64,000 nt of DNA from JAPPHA01 sp963664045 (lineage in GTDB: Bacteria > Pseudomonadota > Alphaproteobacteria > Rhodobacterales > Rhodobacteraceae). Position numbers and translations under genes: made by a program. Below the pieces are notes generated by a model. It worked only from the letters and a program-made list of their open reading frames with translations. It did no database searches and had not been told where the DNA came from. Within the stretch, counting starts at the first letter, position 1. Every line of letters begins with the position of its first letter. Positions 34,365 to 48,435 of the stretch are shown one piece after another. The stretch lies in contig CAXXGT010000015.1 of the NCBI GenBank assembly GCA_963664045.2, positions 124,001 through 188,000 on the forward strand, in the 5' to 3' direction.

Positions 34365-36104
34365 GGGCGTGTATTTCGCATGGCGGATTGCGTTTTTTTA
34401 CGGCGTTGTAATTCCGCCATTTTTTTGTTGCCTGTTCGGCGGTGATCTCCAGTTTCGCGGATTTTCGCGAAAAATCCCCGCACAAGCCGCAGATTTCCCA
34501 CATGTCGGCGATTTCGACTGCATGCCCGGCCTCGGGGGATGGGCGTGGTAGAGTGCTCCAACACAACAAAAGGAGCTCCGAATACGGGGCCAGAAAGGAG
34601 CACTCCGATGCAGAAACCACAGGCCGAAACTCCCTTTGCCAACACCGACCTGAACGACGAAGTCATGGAGGAGGCGCAGGAACGCCTCGCACAGGCGATG
34701 GGTTCCCTGACCATGGCGTTCGCCGAACTCGGCATGGCAGAGGATCTTGCGGCGATGTTCCGGCAGGATCCGTTGAAGGCCGAGGTCGCGTTTCGCGACG
34801 GCTTCAATGAACTCGCCTGCTCGGTCCTGCGCGATGCCTTCGAGCTGATTGACGACCATGGCGTGTCCCTGGAAGCCGGGGGCGAGACCTACAGAAAGGT
34901 CGAGGCCTCGACCGGCCATGCGATGACGCCGTTCGGTCCGGTCACATACAGCCGCGCGCGCTACCGTCCTTCGGGCGGCGGCGAAGCCTTGTTCCCGACC
35001 GAGAGTGTTCTCGGGCTGAGCGAGTGCGGCCTGACGCCTGCGGCGGCGGGCCTGTCGCTGTATTTCATGAGCAGCCTGACCGCCCGCGAGAGCGAGGAGG
35101 CGTGGGAACGGCTGTGCGGCAAGGGGCCGTCGGCGAGCACCCTGGTGCGGATTTCCACGGAGGCGGGCCGCCGCTTCGAGGGCTGCTCTGGAGAACTGAT
35201 GGCGGAGCTTCGGGCGGAAGAGGAGCTTCACGAGGATGCAGTTGCACTGCTGGTCTCCCTCGACGGAGTCATGGTTCGCATGAATGCCGAGACGGTGGAC
35301 GGGCAAGCGGTCGAGCCGGGTTGGCGTGAGGCTTCGAGTGGCGTCGTCGCCATGCTCGACGCCGAGGCCAACACTGTGCAGGCCCGGTATTTCGGGCGTC
35401 TTTCGGAGCAGGGCAAGACCAGCCTGAATGCGCAGGTGAGCCAGGAAGTATTCCATTGGCTGGGGCGCAAGGAGGACCTGAAGGTCTTGGCGATCGCGAA
35501 CGCGGCCAGGGACAACTGGACATTTCTGGACACGCTCTGCCCCGATGTCATGCTGGTCGATTTCGGGCACTCGGTCCAACATGTGAAGGTCACGGCCGAC
35601 GCCGCCTTCGGTCCGGACAGTGCGGAAGGCACGGCCTGGTTCGAGAAATGGCGCCACGTCCTTCGCCACGATCCCAAGGGGGTCGGCAAAGTGATCGACG
35701 CGCTCCGCTATCTGAAACGGAAGGGAAAGGGCAGTGCCGACATTGCCCGGGAACTCGGCTTCTTTCGGAACAACCGAAAACGCATGGCCTACAGCGAAGT
35801 CGCCGATGCAGGCTATCCGATCGGCTCGGGCGCGGTGGAAAGCGGGAACCGCATGCTCGTGACCCAGCGGCTGAAGAGATCCGGCCAGCGCTGGGGGCGT
35901 GACGGCGGCCAGGGCGTCCTGACGTTCCGTTCGCTGCTCAAGTCCGGTCGCTTCGACCGGGCGTGGTCCAGGCTTTCGAGAAGTTGGCAGCAATGGAAGC
36001 CGCCTGCACCCGCCAACGACAATCAGGCCTTGGTGGCGCTCGCCGCGTGATTCGGTACGACAAACCCGATCTCCGAAAAATCACGCCATACTGGAATCAC
36101 GCCC
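34365..36104 (+). mobile_element. Second ISKra4-type insertion sequence, with TIRs and 8-bp TSD
   Basis: The left terminus is GGGCGTGTATTTCGCATGG and the right, read inward, GGGCGTGATTCCAGTATGG; similarity continues for about 30 bp with small gaps. AAAGGGTT is duplicated directly outside (34357-34364 and 36105-36112). The element is 1740 bp. It inserted about 120 bp upstream of the gltB start codon. Confidence 0.85.
34608..36050 (+). CDS. ISKra4-type transposase
   Basis: A 480-residue intact frame starting at ATG 34608, 8 nt after AAAGGAG. Family blocks include SLDGVMVRMNAE (first Asp), KVLAIANAARDNWTFLD, VMLVDFGHSVQHVK and the C-terminal YPIGSGAVESGNRMLVTQRLKRSGQRWGRDGGQGVLTFRSL. It differs strongly from the transposase at 10027 and has different TIRs, so it is a separate IS of the same broad family. 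Confidence 0.85.
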   Translation: MQKPQAETPFANTDLNDEVMEEAQERLAQAMGSLTMAFAELGMAEDLAAMFRQDPLKAEVAFRDGFNELACSVLRDAFELIDDHGVSLEAGGETYRKVEASTGHAMTPFGPVTYSRARYRPSGGGEALFPTESVLGLSECGLTPAAAGLSLYFMSSLTARESEEAWERLCGKGPSASTLVRISTEAGRRFEGCSGELMAELRAEEELHEDAVALLVSLDGVMVRMNAETVDGQAVEPGWREASSGVVAMLDAEANTVQARYFGRLSEQGKTSLNAQVSQEVFHWLGRKEDLKVLAIANAARDNWTFLDTLCPDVMLVDFGHSVQHVKVTADAAFGPDSAEGTAWFEKWRHVLRHDPKGVGKVIDALRYLKRKGKGSADIARELGFFRNNRKRMAYSEVADAGYPIGSGAVESGNRMLVTQRLKRSGQRWGRDGGQGVLTFRSLLKSGRFDRAWSRLSRSWQQWKPPAPANDNQALVALAA

Positions 36105-36110
36105 AAAGGG

Positions 36111-36140
36111 TTGTCCTAACGGGCGTATCTGCCCTATCTT
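36111..36140 (+). promoter_or_regulatory. gltB: Possible sigma70-like promoter of gltB
   Basis: TTGTCC (36111-36116), 18-nt spacer, TATCTT (36135-36140), about 88 nt before the gltB ATG. The -35 begins within the IS target duplication, so it was present before the insertion, but all sequence farther upstream is now IS DNA. This is pattern matching only. Confidence 0.3.
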
Positions 36141-36227
36141 GCAGATTCGTCCGGGCGCTCCTCCAAAGGACCTCTCGGACCCGGCAAGGCCGATCCCGCG
36201 TAGACCAAAGGGGGAGTGTGCAGACAC

Positions 36228-40889
<4,662 letters not shown>

Positions 40890-40892
40890 ACC

Positions 40893-42311
40893 ATGGGCAA
40901 GGTTACGGGTTTTCTCGAATTCGACAGGTACGAGCAGCACTACGCGCCGGTGGACGACCGCGTCAGCCACTTCAACGAGTTCCTCATACCGCTGGACAAA
41001 AGCACGCTGCGGCAGCAAGGCGCACGCTGCATGGACTGCGGCATCCCGTTCTGCCACACGGGTTGCCCGGTCAACAACATCATCCCCGACTGGAACGACC
41101 TCGTTTACCGTGACCAGTGGCGGGAAGCGATCGAGGTGCTGCATTCGACCAACAACTTCCCCGAATTCACTGGCCGCCTCTGCCCGGCGCCCTGCGAGGA
41201 AGCCTGCACGCTGAACATCGACGACTCACCGGTGACGATCAAGTCGATCGAATCCGCCATCGCCGATCGCGCTTGGGAGGAGGGGTGGGTGGCTCCCGAC
41301 ATCCCCGTCGCCAGAACTGGCAAGCGTGTGGCCATCGTCGGTTCGGGTCCTGCGGGGATGGCCTGCGCGCAACAGCTGGCGCGCGCCGGGCACGGCGTCA
41401 CGCTGTTCGAGAAGAACGCCAAGCCGGGCGGGCTGCTCCGGTACGGCATTCCGGACTTCAAGATGGCAAAGCACCTAATCGACCGGCGCGTCAGCCAGAT
41501 GGAGGCGGAAGGCTTGACCTTCCGCACCGGCACACATGTCGGGGTCGACCTTGAGACGGGCGATCTCGTCCGGGATTACGATGCCGTGGTTTTGGCAGGC
41601 GGGTCGGAGAAGGCGCGCGACCTGCCTGTCAAAGGAAGGGATTTGCGCGGCGTCGAATTCGCGATGGATTTCCTGGCCCAGCAAAACCGGCGCTACAGTG
41701 GCGAGGCGCTCGGCGAGGCGGAGGAGATTTCCGCCGGCGGCAAACATGTCGTCGTGATCGGCGGCGGCGATACCGGTTCGGATTGCATCGGGACGTCGTT
41801 CCGCCAGGGCGCGGTCTCGGTGACGCAGCTCGAGATCCTGCCTATGCCGCCGGAGAAGCCCGACAAGGCCACTTCCTGGCCGCTGTGGCCGCTGCGGCTG
41901 CGCACATCCTCGTCGCAGGCGGAGGGTGCGGGCCGCGAGTGGAGCGTCGCGACCAATCGCCTTTCGGGCGCCGGCGGGGCAGTCTCTACCCTCCACGCCG
42001 TTCGGCTCGACCAACGAATGCAGGAAATGCCCGGAACCGGATTCGAACTGAAGGCGGAACTCGTGCTGCTTGCAATGGGATTCGTCCATCCGGTCCATGA
42101 AGGCATGGTGGACGAGTTTGGAGTGGAACTGGACGCACGAGGAAACGTCCTCGCCAATACGAACAACTACGCCACCACGCAGCCAAAGGTGTTCGCCGCG
42201 GGCGACATGCGCCGGGGCCAGTCTCTTGTGGTCTGGGCCATCCGCGAGGGCCGGCAATGCGCCCGCGCCGTAGACGAGTTCCTGATGGGGTCGTCGTCAT
42301 TGCCACGATGA
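40893..42311 (+). CDS. gltD: Glutamate synthase (NADPH) small subunit
   Basis: A 472-residue flavoprotein that transfers electrons from NADPH to the large subunit. Two Cys clusters for 4Fe-4S centres are CMDCGIPFCHTGCPVNN and CPAPCEEACT. The FAD site is AIVGSGPAGMACAQQL, the NADPH site VVIGGGDTGSDCIG, and the closing FAD motif VFAAGDMRRGQSLVVWAI. Length and spacing are standard for the beta subunit. Confidence 0.97.
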   Translation: MGKVTGFLEFDRYEQHYAPVDDRVSHFNEFLIPLDKSTLRQQGARCMDCGIPFCHTGCPVNNIIPDWNDLVYRDQWREAIEVLHSTNNFPEFTGRLCPAPCEEACTLNIDDSPVTIKSIESAIADRAWEEGWVAPDIPVARTGKRVAIVGSGPAGMACAQQLARAGHGVTLFEKNAKPGGLLRYGIPDFKMAKHLIDRRVSQMEAEGLTFRTGTHVGVDLETGDLVRDYDAVVLAGGSEKARDLPVKGRDLRGVEFAMDFLAQQNRRYSGEALGEAEEISAGGKHVVVIGGGDTGSDCIGTSFRQGAVSVTQLEILPMPPEKPDKATSWPLWPLRLRTSSSQAEGAGREWSVATNRLSGAGGAVSTLHAVRLDQRMQEMPGTGFELKAELVLLAMGFVHPVHEGMVDEFGVELDARGNVLANTNNYATTQPKVFAAGDMRRGQSLVVWAIREGRQCARAVDEFLMGSSSLPR

Positions 42312-42778
42312 ACCCGGCATGGCATCACCTCAACGGTGGCAGGAAGTTGACTCTCCATGGCTTCAGCCGGCCACTTCCAAGAGCTTGGCATCGTGTCCTG
42401 TGTCAGGTCGGAATTGGCACCTTTGAAGGCCCTTGCAGCACGGGCGCGCGCTCCACGCGGCAGATCAGACCAGGACGGATGACACCAGAGCGTCAACAAC
42501 TGCGTTCCTGATCTGTCCTGTTGGGATCGGTCGAATGCAACAGACGCACATCGCCCGCAAATGCATCGCAAGGGCAGGGAGTGCTGGGCAAGACTGTTTC
42601 TCCGGGTGAAATCAAAAAACTGCCGGAAAAATTTGTGAGGGGTGTGTTCTCTATCGAGAGTGAAAAACATGAAACGGCTGGCTTTGCGCCGGCCCTCTTG
42701 TCGCATGGCGAAATATCCGGTTACGTCAATACCGCGGGTCACGCTCCCGAACGACCGCTTCGCGGCATCCGGTTCCGC
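42312..42778. other. Intergenic region between convergent genes
   Basis: About 470 bases between the gltD stop and the stop of the minus-strand NTF2-like gene. No gene or clear terminator hairpin is seen. Open frames here have unnatural composition. Confidence 0.35.
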
Positions 42779-43759
42779 TCATTCCCCTTCCGATGAAATG
42801 AGAATCTGCTTCCAGATCGATACCTCGTCTATGAGCACGTACTCCCTGCGGAGGCCCCACGGGCCGAACTCCGCATGGCAAGCGCCCATGACGTGAACGG
42901 TCACGCCTGTCGGGCGCCCGAAAGCACCGGTTCCGCTGTGGGTGCCGACCAGGCTCCAACGCAATGCTGCCCGGGGAGGCATGTTGTCGTCGTGCCGGCC
43001 GATCTGATGCTCGATGCGAAACACGGCATCCGGAAAACTGCTTCGAACGCCCATCCAGAACCTGTCGGCATCTCCGTGGGAGTGGCCGGTGAATCCACCG
43101 GCGTATTCGAGGTGGCATGCGCGGTCGTATTCCCTGGGAATGACCGCGAAGCTTCCGTCCATGATCTCGCCCATGATCTCCGCGTAGTGTTTTCCGAAGG
43201 GATTGTCGTTTCCCTTGCCGCTGTACTTGGTGCCTAGGGTATCCTCATGCCTGACAGGGATGGTGGCCTTTCCAGGACCACCCTCCAGAATGATCTGCTC
43301 TCGCGCGAATTCCTCTGGTGTCTTGCCAAGTTGGCGGACGATGGCCCCATGGTCGCGAATGAGCCATTCCTCGTCGATGCACCAATTCCCGGCCATGACG
43401 TGGCAATCGGCGATGACCCGATAGGTGAATCGCTTCCCGGTCGATTGCCCGTAGAATCCCTGGCCCAGATGCGTGGCAGTGGACAACAGCCGGTGCGAGG
43501 ACAGAAAGCCGGACCCGCGTTCACCGCTCCAGATCACGTCTTCACCGAGAAGGGACCGGTCGGGAAACTCGGCTAGCGTCGCCATGGTCGCGTTTATGAC
43601 CGCCTCGTTTCCATTAACGATCGACGCCGGTGAACACATGACGATATCGGGTGCGTACAACTTGCGGAGAGAGGAAATGTTCCGATCCTCCCAGATGTCC
43701 CGAGTAATTCCGATGATGAATTCAGGGAGATCCCGGTACTCGCGCCTGTGATGGCTCAA
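42779..43759 (-). CDS. Protein with two NTF2/SnoaL-like domains
   Basis: About 326 residues made of two cone-shaped NTF2-like halves: LRKLYAPDIVMCSPAS...GSGFLSSHRLLSTATHLGQGFYG, and YDRACHLEYAGGFTGHSHGDADRFWMGVRSSFPDAVFRIEHQIGRHDDNMPPRAALRWSLVGTHSGTGAFG. Such folds include ester cyclases, dehydratases and isomerases acting on small molecules. I prefer the TTG at 43759, which has AAGGAAAGGA upstream; the frame is open to a TTG at 43822. It is the last gene of a five-gene minus-strand cluster. Confidence 0.65.
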   Translation of the reverse strand: MSHHRREYRDLPEFIIGITRDIWEDRNISSLRKLYAPDIVMCSPASIVNGNEAVINATMATLAEFPDRSLLGEDVIWSGERGSGFLSSHRLLSTATHLGQGFYGQSTGKRFTYRVIADCHVMAGNWCIDEEWLIRDHGAIVRQLGKTPEEFAREQIILEGGPGKATIPVRHEDTLGTKYSGKGNDNPFGKHYAEIMGEIMDGSFAVIPREYDRACHLEYAGGFTGHSHGDADRFWMGVRSSFPDAVFRIEHQIGRHDDNMPPRAALRWSLVGTHSGTGAFGRPTGVTVHVMGACHAEFGPWGLRREYVLIDEVSIWKQILISSEGE

Positions 43760-43895
43760 TACGTATGTCCTTTCCTTGAAATCAGGGCGGCGGGGGAACG
43801 GCAGCGGGGTCGCGGCGGTCAATCACGCAGGCTCGACGTCCAGGGACCTGGGCCACGCCTGGGGCACGCGCCCGGATGCTTCCTGTCTTTTGACT

Positions 43896-44663
43896 TCACC
43901 CTGCTGTCCATCCGCCGTCGACTGTCAGCGCAGAGCCGGTAACCAATGCCGACGCGTCCGACGCCAGGAACACGACGGCACCCATGACATCCTCGATTTG
44001 TCCGACGCGACCAAGCTTGATCTTTTCCTCGATCCACGAAACCCGGTTTGGATCCATGAAGGTCGACTCCGTCAATGGCGTTCGAACGAATGTCGGGCAG
44101 ATCGTATTCACCCTGATTCCGTGTCTACCCCACTCGATCGCCATGGTCTTGGTGAAGCCCTCGACCGCATGTTTCGAGGCGCAATAAACCGACCGGTCGA
44201 CACCTCCGACATGCCCCATCTGGGATGAAATCGTGATCAGGGAACCCGAACGTCCTGACTCGATCAGCCCCTTAGCGACAGCCTGGGCAAGAAAGAATGC
44301 TCCCCGGAGATTGACTGCCATGACCCGGTCAAAACTCTCGGCAGTCACGTTGATCGCCGAAGCATGGCGGGCGATTCCCGCCGAGTTGACCAGAATATCG
44401 AAGGGTCCGGCTTCGCCGATCTTTCTTTCGATAGCCTCGACATCGGCAAGGTCAAGTTCCATGGTTCTCACGACAAGGCCGTGCTTGATCATCGCGTCAT
44501 GGGTTTCCGCGAGGCCGGCAGTCGATCGTGCGGCCACGGTAACATCGGCGCCGAATTCTGCCAACGCGGACGCGGCGCCACGACCAATCCCGGACGTGCC
44601 TCCGGCAACAAGCGCCGTCCTGCCATCAAGGCGAAATGACGGAGTTTTGGAAATGCCGTTCAT
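43896..44663 (-). CDS. Short-chain dehydrogenase/reductase
   Basis: A 255-residue classical SDR. The cofactor loop is GGTSGIGRGAA, then NSAG, the catalytic Ser in ITISSQMGHVG and YCASKHAVEG (Tyr/Lys). The C-terminus is VTGSALTVDGGW. Two Arg in AARSTAGL favour NADPH or NAD with relaxed choice; the substrate is not evident. It belongs to the same minus-strand cluster as the HisD-like gene. Confidence 0.8.
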   Translation of the reverse strand: MNGISKTPSFRLDGRTALVAGGTSGIGRGAASALAEFGADVTVAARSTAGLAETHDAMIKHGLVVRTMELDLADVEAIERKIGEAGPFDILVNSAGIARHASAINVTAESFDRVMAVNLRGAFFLAQAVAKGLIESGRSGSLITISSQMGHVGGVDRSVYCASKHAVEGFTKTMAIEWGRHGIRVNTICPTFVRTPLTESTFMDPNRVSWIEEKIKLGRVGQIEDVMGAVVFLASDASALVTGSALTVDGGWTAG

Positions 44664-45065
44664 GGAAGTAGACCTGCCTGCACGTGCCGAAAGTCGAGGA
44701 CGCGCATCGTAGTTGCTTGCGCCGTAGGTGCAATGCCCAGCCGGGAATTTCGAGGGGTTTCAGTCTGAAATTCGCTGTGACCGACCCTGCCACAACGTCG
44801 CGGGCCGGCAATGACGATGGCGTCTGGCGGTTCGAGACCGGGAACTGCCGCGTGCAGCTTGAGAAGGGTCAAGTCGACGAACTCCCCGCCGTCTGCGGGT
44901 TTTCAAAAGGGTGGTAAGGGCGGACAGGCGCATGCACGCCTGAATTGAACGGATCGCGGATGAAGGGAGAGCAGATGGGCCACTCCGAAACGGGCTTCCG
45001 GAAACCGCGGCATGGTTCCGGAATCCGCCGATCGGGAATACTCCGGTTGTACGCCTTTCCGGATC
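44664..45065. other. Spacer inside the minus-strand cluster
   Basis: A 400-base gap between the HisD-like gene and the SDR. No coding frame is convincing. It may hold an internal promoter for the SDR, but no boxes are assigned. Confidence 0.3.
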
Positions 45066-46376
45066 TCATTCGGCGGCACCTCCGTACGGAATGTTCCGGC
45101 CGCCAAAACGGCGAACGCGGACGTTGGCCTGTTCCGCGTGTCCGATGAAACCCTCCAGGATGCACAGGCGGGAGCAAACGGCACCGACGTCCGCTGCTGC
45201 AGCGTCCGTCATGATCTTCTGGTAGCTGTGCGTTTTCAGGAACTTGCCGACCCAGAGTCCACCCGTGTAACGTCCGGCGCGGCGGGTCGGTAGCGTGTGA
45301 TTGGTACCAATCACCTTGTCTCCATTTGACACGTTGGTGCGTGGGCCCAGGAACAGCGCACCGTAACATGTCAGGTTGTCCAGGAACCATTGGTCGCGAT
45401 CGGTCATGACCTGAACATGTTCGAACGCAAGGTCATTGGCGACCTCGAGCATCTCTTCATAACCGCCACAGACGATAACCTGTCCATAATCGCGCCAGCT
45501 GACCCCAGCGGTGTCTGCGGTGGGCAGGATGTCCAGGATACGATCGATTTCCGCCATTGTAAGCGTTGCGAGTTCCCGGTCATTCGTGATCAGGACGGCA
45601 GGGGAATCGTAGCCGTGTTCCGCCTGGCCAAGCAGATCGGTCGCACAGAGTTCAGCATCGACGGTCCTGTCGGCGATGATCATCGTCTCGGTGGGGCCTG
45701 CAAAGAGATCGATCCCCACGCGGCCGAACAACTGGCGTTTCGCTTCGGCAACGAACGCGTTACCCGGGCCGACCAGCATGTGAACCGGATCGATGCTTTC
45801 CGTTCCGAGTGCCATGGCCCCGACGGCCTGGATCCCGCCCAGGCAATAGATCTCGTGGGCGCCTCCGAGGTGCATTGCGGCCACGATGGCCGGATGCGGA
45901 CTGCCATCGCGGGGCGGGGCTGACGCGACGATTCTCGGAACTCCGGCGACGCTCGCCGTCAGCACCGACATGTGGGCCGACGCCACCATGGGGAACTTCC
46001 CGCCGGGTACGTAACAGCCGACGGACTGGACGGGAATGTTGCGGTGACCGAGGATGACGCCAGGCAGTGTTTCGACTTCGATATCGGTAATTGACGCGCG
46101 TTGCGCCTCGGCAAAGCGACGGATTTGCGCTTGTGCGAAGCGGATGTCTTCCATGTCCCCGGCAGAAACCTTCTGCACCGCCGCCTCGATGTCGGAGGAA
46201 GAAAGGCGAAAAGATGCCGGATCGTAATTGTCGAATTTCCTGCTGAGTTCCCTGACGGCCGCGTCTCCGCGATTCTCGATGTCCTCGAGTGTGTTTTCAA
46301 CGACGGTACGCACCCGGGAATCGTCCTCCGATCGCTGTTTCTCGGAGCGCCCTGTCTTGAGAAATTCAATTGCCAT
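45066..46376 (-). CDS. HisD-like NAD-dependent dehydrogenase (histidinol or sulfopropanediol dehydrogenase family)
   Basis: A 436-residue protein with the complete HisD fold. GCYVPGGKFPMVASAHMSVLTASVAGVPRIVASAPP is near the middle, and GIDLFAGPTETMIIAD follows. The zinc ligands are seen in LGQAEHGYDS (Gln, His) and GFIGHAEQANVR (His). The acid/base pair is the Glu-His of AFEHVQVMTD. No his genes are nearby. The family also includes DHPS 3-dehydrogenase (HpsN), and the transporter/SDR/NTF2 context fits a catabolic homologue better than histidine synthesis. The ATG at 46376 overlaps the preceding NTF2-like gene by 11 nt. Confidence 0.75.
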   Translation of the reverse strand: MAIEFLKTGRSEKQRSEDDSRVRTVVENTLEDIENRGDAAVRELSRKFDNYDPASFRLSSSDIEAAVQKVSAGDMEDIRFAQAQIRRFAEAQRASITDIEVETLPGVILGHRNIPVQSVGCYVPGGKFPMVASAHMSVLTASVAGVPRIVASAPPRDGSPHPAIVAAMHLGGAHEIYCLGGIQAVGAMALGTESIDPVHMLVGPGNAFVAEAKRQLFGRVGIDLFAGPTETMIIADRTVDAELCATDLLGQAEHGYDSPAVLITNDRELATLTMAEIDRILDILPTADTAGVSWRDYGQVIVCGGYEEMLEVANDLAFEHVQVMTDRDQWFLDNLTCYGALFLGPRTNVSNGDKVIGTNHTLPTRRAGRYTGGLWVGKFLKTHSYQKIMTDAAAADVGAVCSRLCILEGFIGHAEQANVRVRRFGGRNIPYGGAAE

Positions 46377-46908
46377 TTGCCTGGTCCCTTCGTGGTGGAA
46401 CGCGGTCGCCTGTATCGAACGCCTCCCAGCCTTTTCCATCGAAAATGTCGACGCCGAGTTGTGCAAGTACATGCGGGAAATCGACCATCACCCAGTTCTC
46501 CACGATCTTTCCGTCCAGGACCTTCCAGAAGTCCATGTACCGGATCTCGACCCGCTTGCCGGTCGGCGCCACGCCCATGAACTCGCCGGTGTGGGTCGCC
46601 TCCTGTCGACCGAAAGCAGCCGCCCATTCCCCCATGAACAACCTGGCTTCATCAACGCATACCTTGTCGGAAAATGCAGCCTGAAACGGATGCTGCCAGT
46701 TGTCCTGGAATTGCTTGACTCCGCGTTTTGTTCCACAGCCGTAGTTGCCGCGCCATCGAAAGTCCGTGGCAAAAAACTCGCCGATGTCGTCAATCCGATG
46801 GTCGTTCAACCCGTTGATCATCGCGTCAATGACGCGCCGCGTGTCCTCTGTCCGCCTCATGTCCGTTTCGCGGGTCAGCAACGCCTGCTCGGGTCGTGAT
46901 CCCTTCAT
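46366..46908 (-). CDS. NTF2/SnoaL-like (polyketide cyclase-type) protein
   Basis: A 180-residue single-domain protein. DTRRVIDAMINGLNDHRIDDIGEFFATDFRWRGNYG, then FMGEWAAAFGRQEATHTGEFMGVAPTGKRVEIRYMDFWKVLDGKIVENWVMVDFPHVLAQLGVDIF is the SnoaL-type ester cyclase pattern. The 3' end overlaps the start of the HisD-like gene, so the two are translationally coupled. An alternative ATG 48 nt downstream would give a shorter N-terminus. Confidence 0.75.
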   Translation of the reverse strand: MKGSRPEQALLTRETDMRRTEDTRRVIDAMINGLNDHRIDDIGEFFATDFRWRGNYGCGTKRGVKQFQDNWQHPFQAAFSDKVCVDEARLFMGEWAAAFGRQEATHTGEFMGVAPTGKRVEIRYMDFWKVLDGKIVENWVMVDFPHVLAQLGVDIFDGKGWEAFDTGDRVPPRRDQANGN

Positions 46909-47178
46909 CGTTCATGACCCGGGCGATCGGCATGTGCGGATGGGCGGGAGGGAAGGCAGAAGGCTCCGGGCTGGCGACGTGTGCAGGTCATTCCCCGGGC
47001 CGCTCGAAAACGGCATTTCCGTATTCGATCGGTCAAGGGGACTGTCAGGCGCAAATGTCTTGCAAACATCGAATTCCCATTTCCTTGTGCGAGGTGGATG
47101 GAGTGAACGAGCCAGGCGGCAGGATTCTACGGCGTATTCGGGATTGGACCGGTTCCATACGCGTCGCGAAGTCGGCAA

Positions 47179-48234
47179 TCAGCCTTGCAACCGTACACCC
47201 GTGTCCTTGTCGAAGAGGTGGCAAATCCCCGGAGGAATGGAGACCGAAACGGTGTCGCCGATCTCGACACGAACGTCCTTTGCCGCCTTGACCGACACCA
47301 GTGACTTTCCGGCCCTGAGCGTGATCATGGTGGCGTCGCCCAGCAGTTCCTGCGTGTAGGCGGGGGCCGTGATCTGGGATTGCCCGTCAGGGCGGACGAC
47401 CGATGCGTCCTCCGCACGAAATCCGAGCACGACGTTTCCGTCCTGTCCGTCGAGCCCTTCGATGCTCACGTTCTCGGAATCGAACCGGCCGTCTTCGAGT
47501 TTGCCATCCAGCAGGTTCATTGCGGGGGAACCGATAAACCCCGCGACAAAGGTATTGGTCGGGCGGTCATAGATTTCGGTTGGTGTTCCCACCTGTTGAA
47601 CCACACCGGCGTTCATGACGACAACCCGGTCTGCCAGCGTCATTGCCTCGATCTGGTCATGGGTGACGTAGATCGTGGTTACCTTGAGTTCATGGCTGAG
47701 GTTCTTGATCTGGGCTCGCGTGGAAACGCGGAGTTTTGCATCCAGATTAGACAAAGGCTCGTCCATGAGAAAAACGTTGGGTTCGCGAACAATGGCACGC
47801 GCGAGCGCAACCCGTTGTCTCTGGCCGCCCGAAAGCTCTGCGGGTCTCCGGTGAAGAAACTCGGTCAGTTCGACCATTTCCGCAGCCCGCATGACCCGGT
47901 CCTGGTGCGTTGCGGGATCCACTTTTCTGACCTTGAGTGGAAACCGGATATTCTCGAACGCGTCCATGTTCGGGTAAAGGGCATAGGATTGAAAGACCAT
48001 GGCGACATCCCGGTCCTTGGGGTCGAGTTCGTTGACCCGTTTCCCATCAATCGAGATCTCGCCTTCGGTTACCTCTTCGAGGCCGGCAATCATGCGCATG
48101 GTCGTTGTCTTGCCGCACCCTGACGGCCCAAGAAGTACCAAGAACTCCTGATCCTGTATTGTCAGGTTGAGATCGCTGACGCCGACAAATGAACCCCAGC
48201 GTTTGGAGAGATTCTGGAGGCGGATTTCAGCCAT
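47179..48234 (-). CDS. ABC transporter ATP-binding protein, UgpC/MalK type
   Basis: A 351-residue CUT1-type importer ATPase. Walker A is GPSGCGKTT, Q-loop MVFQSYALYPNM, signature LSGGQRQRVALARAI, Walker B VFLMDEPLSNLDAK, switch His in YVTHDQIEAMTL. A C-terminal TOBE/MalK regulatory domain follows. It would energise import of a sugar, polyol or glycerol-phosphate-like solute. The matching permease and binding-protein genes are missing; an IS630 transposase lies where they would be, so the transporter operon may be cut. Confidence 0.88.
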   Translation of the reverse strand: MAEIRLQNLSKRWGSFVGVSDLNLTIQDQEFLVLLGPSGCGKTTTMRMIAGLEEVTEGEISIDGKRVNELDPKDRDVAMVFQSYALYPNMDAFENIRFPLKVRKVDPATHQDRVMRAAEMVELTEFLHRRPAELSGGQRQRVALARAIVREPNVFLMDEPLSNLDAKLRVSTRAQIKNLSHELKVTTIYVTHDQIEAMTLADRVVVMNAGVVQQVGTPTEIYDRPTNTFVAGFIGSPAMNLLDGKLEDGRFDSENVSIEGLDGQDGNVVLGFRAEDASVVRPDGQSQITAPAYTQELLGDATMITLRAGKSLVSVKAAKDVRVEIGDTVSVSIPPGICHLFDKDTGVRLQG

Positions 48235-48326
48235 TTCGGAATACCATCAAGACCATGACCAAAGCGGTGACAGTGAGCTACACATTTGAGACGGGGTTTG
48301 GCAAGTGTCTCCTGTCTTCTGGAGTG

Positions 48327-48351
48327 CACCCCAAATTTGTTGTTTGGGGTG
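48327..48351. terminator. Strong stem-loop between the ABC ATPase and the IS630 gene
   Basis: CACCCCAAA (48327-48335), 7-nt loop, TTTGGGGTG (48343-48351), a perfect 9-bp stem. There is no T-run on either side, so it may be a protein-binding or transposon-end hairpin instead of a terminator. Confidence 0.35.
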
Positions 48352-48435
48352 ATTCGGGTGAATTGTCTGGATCGGGGGTTGCGTTGTGTAATACCATTCC
48401 AAGAAAATAATCACCGACAGATTTGGGTTGGTTTT

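Noticed and set aside
34398..35993. A 531-codon minus-strand frame
   Set aside because: Antisense of the ISKra4-type transposase gene, with no ribosome binding site or domain.
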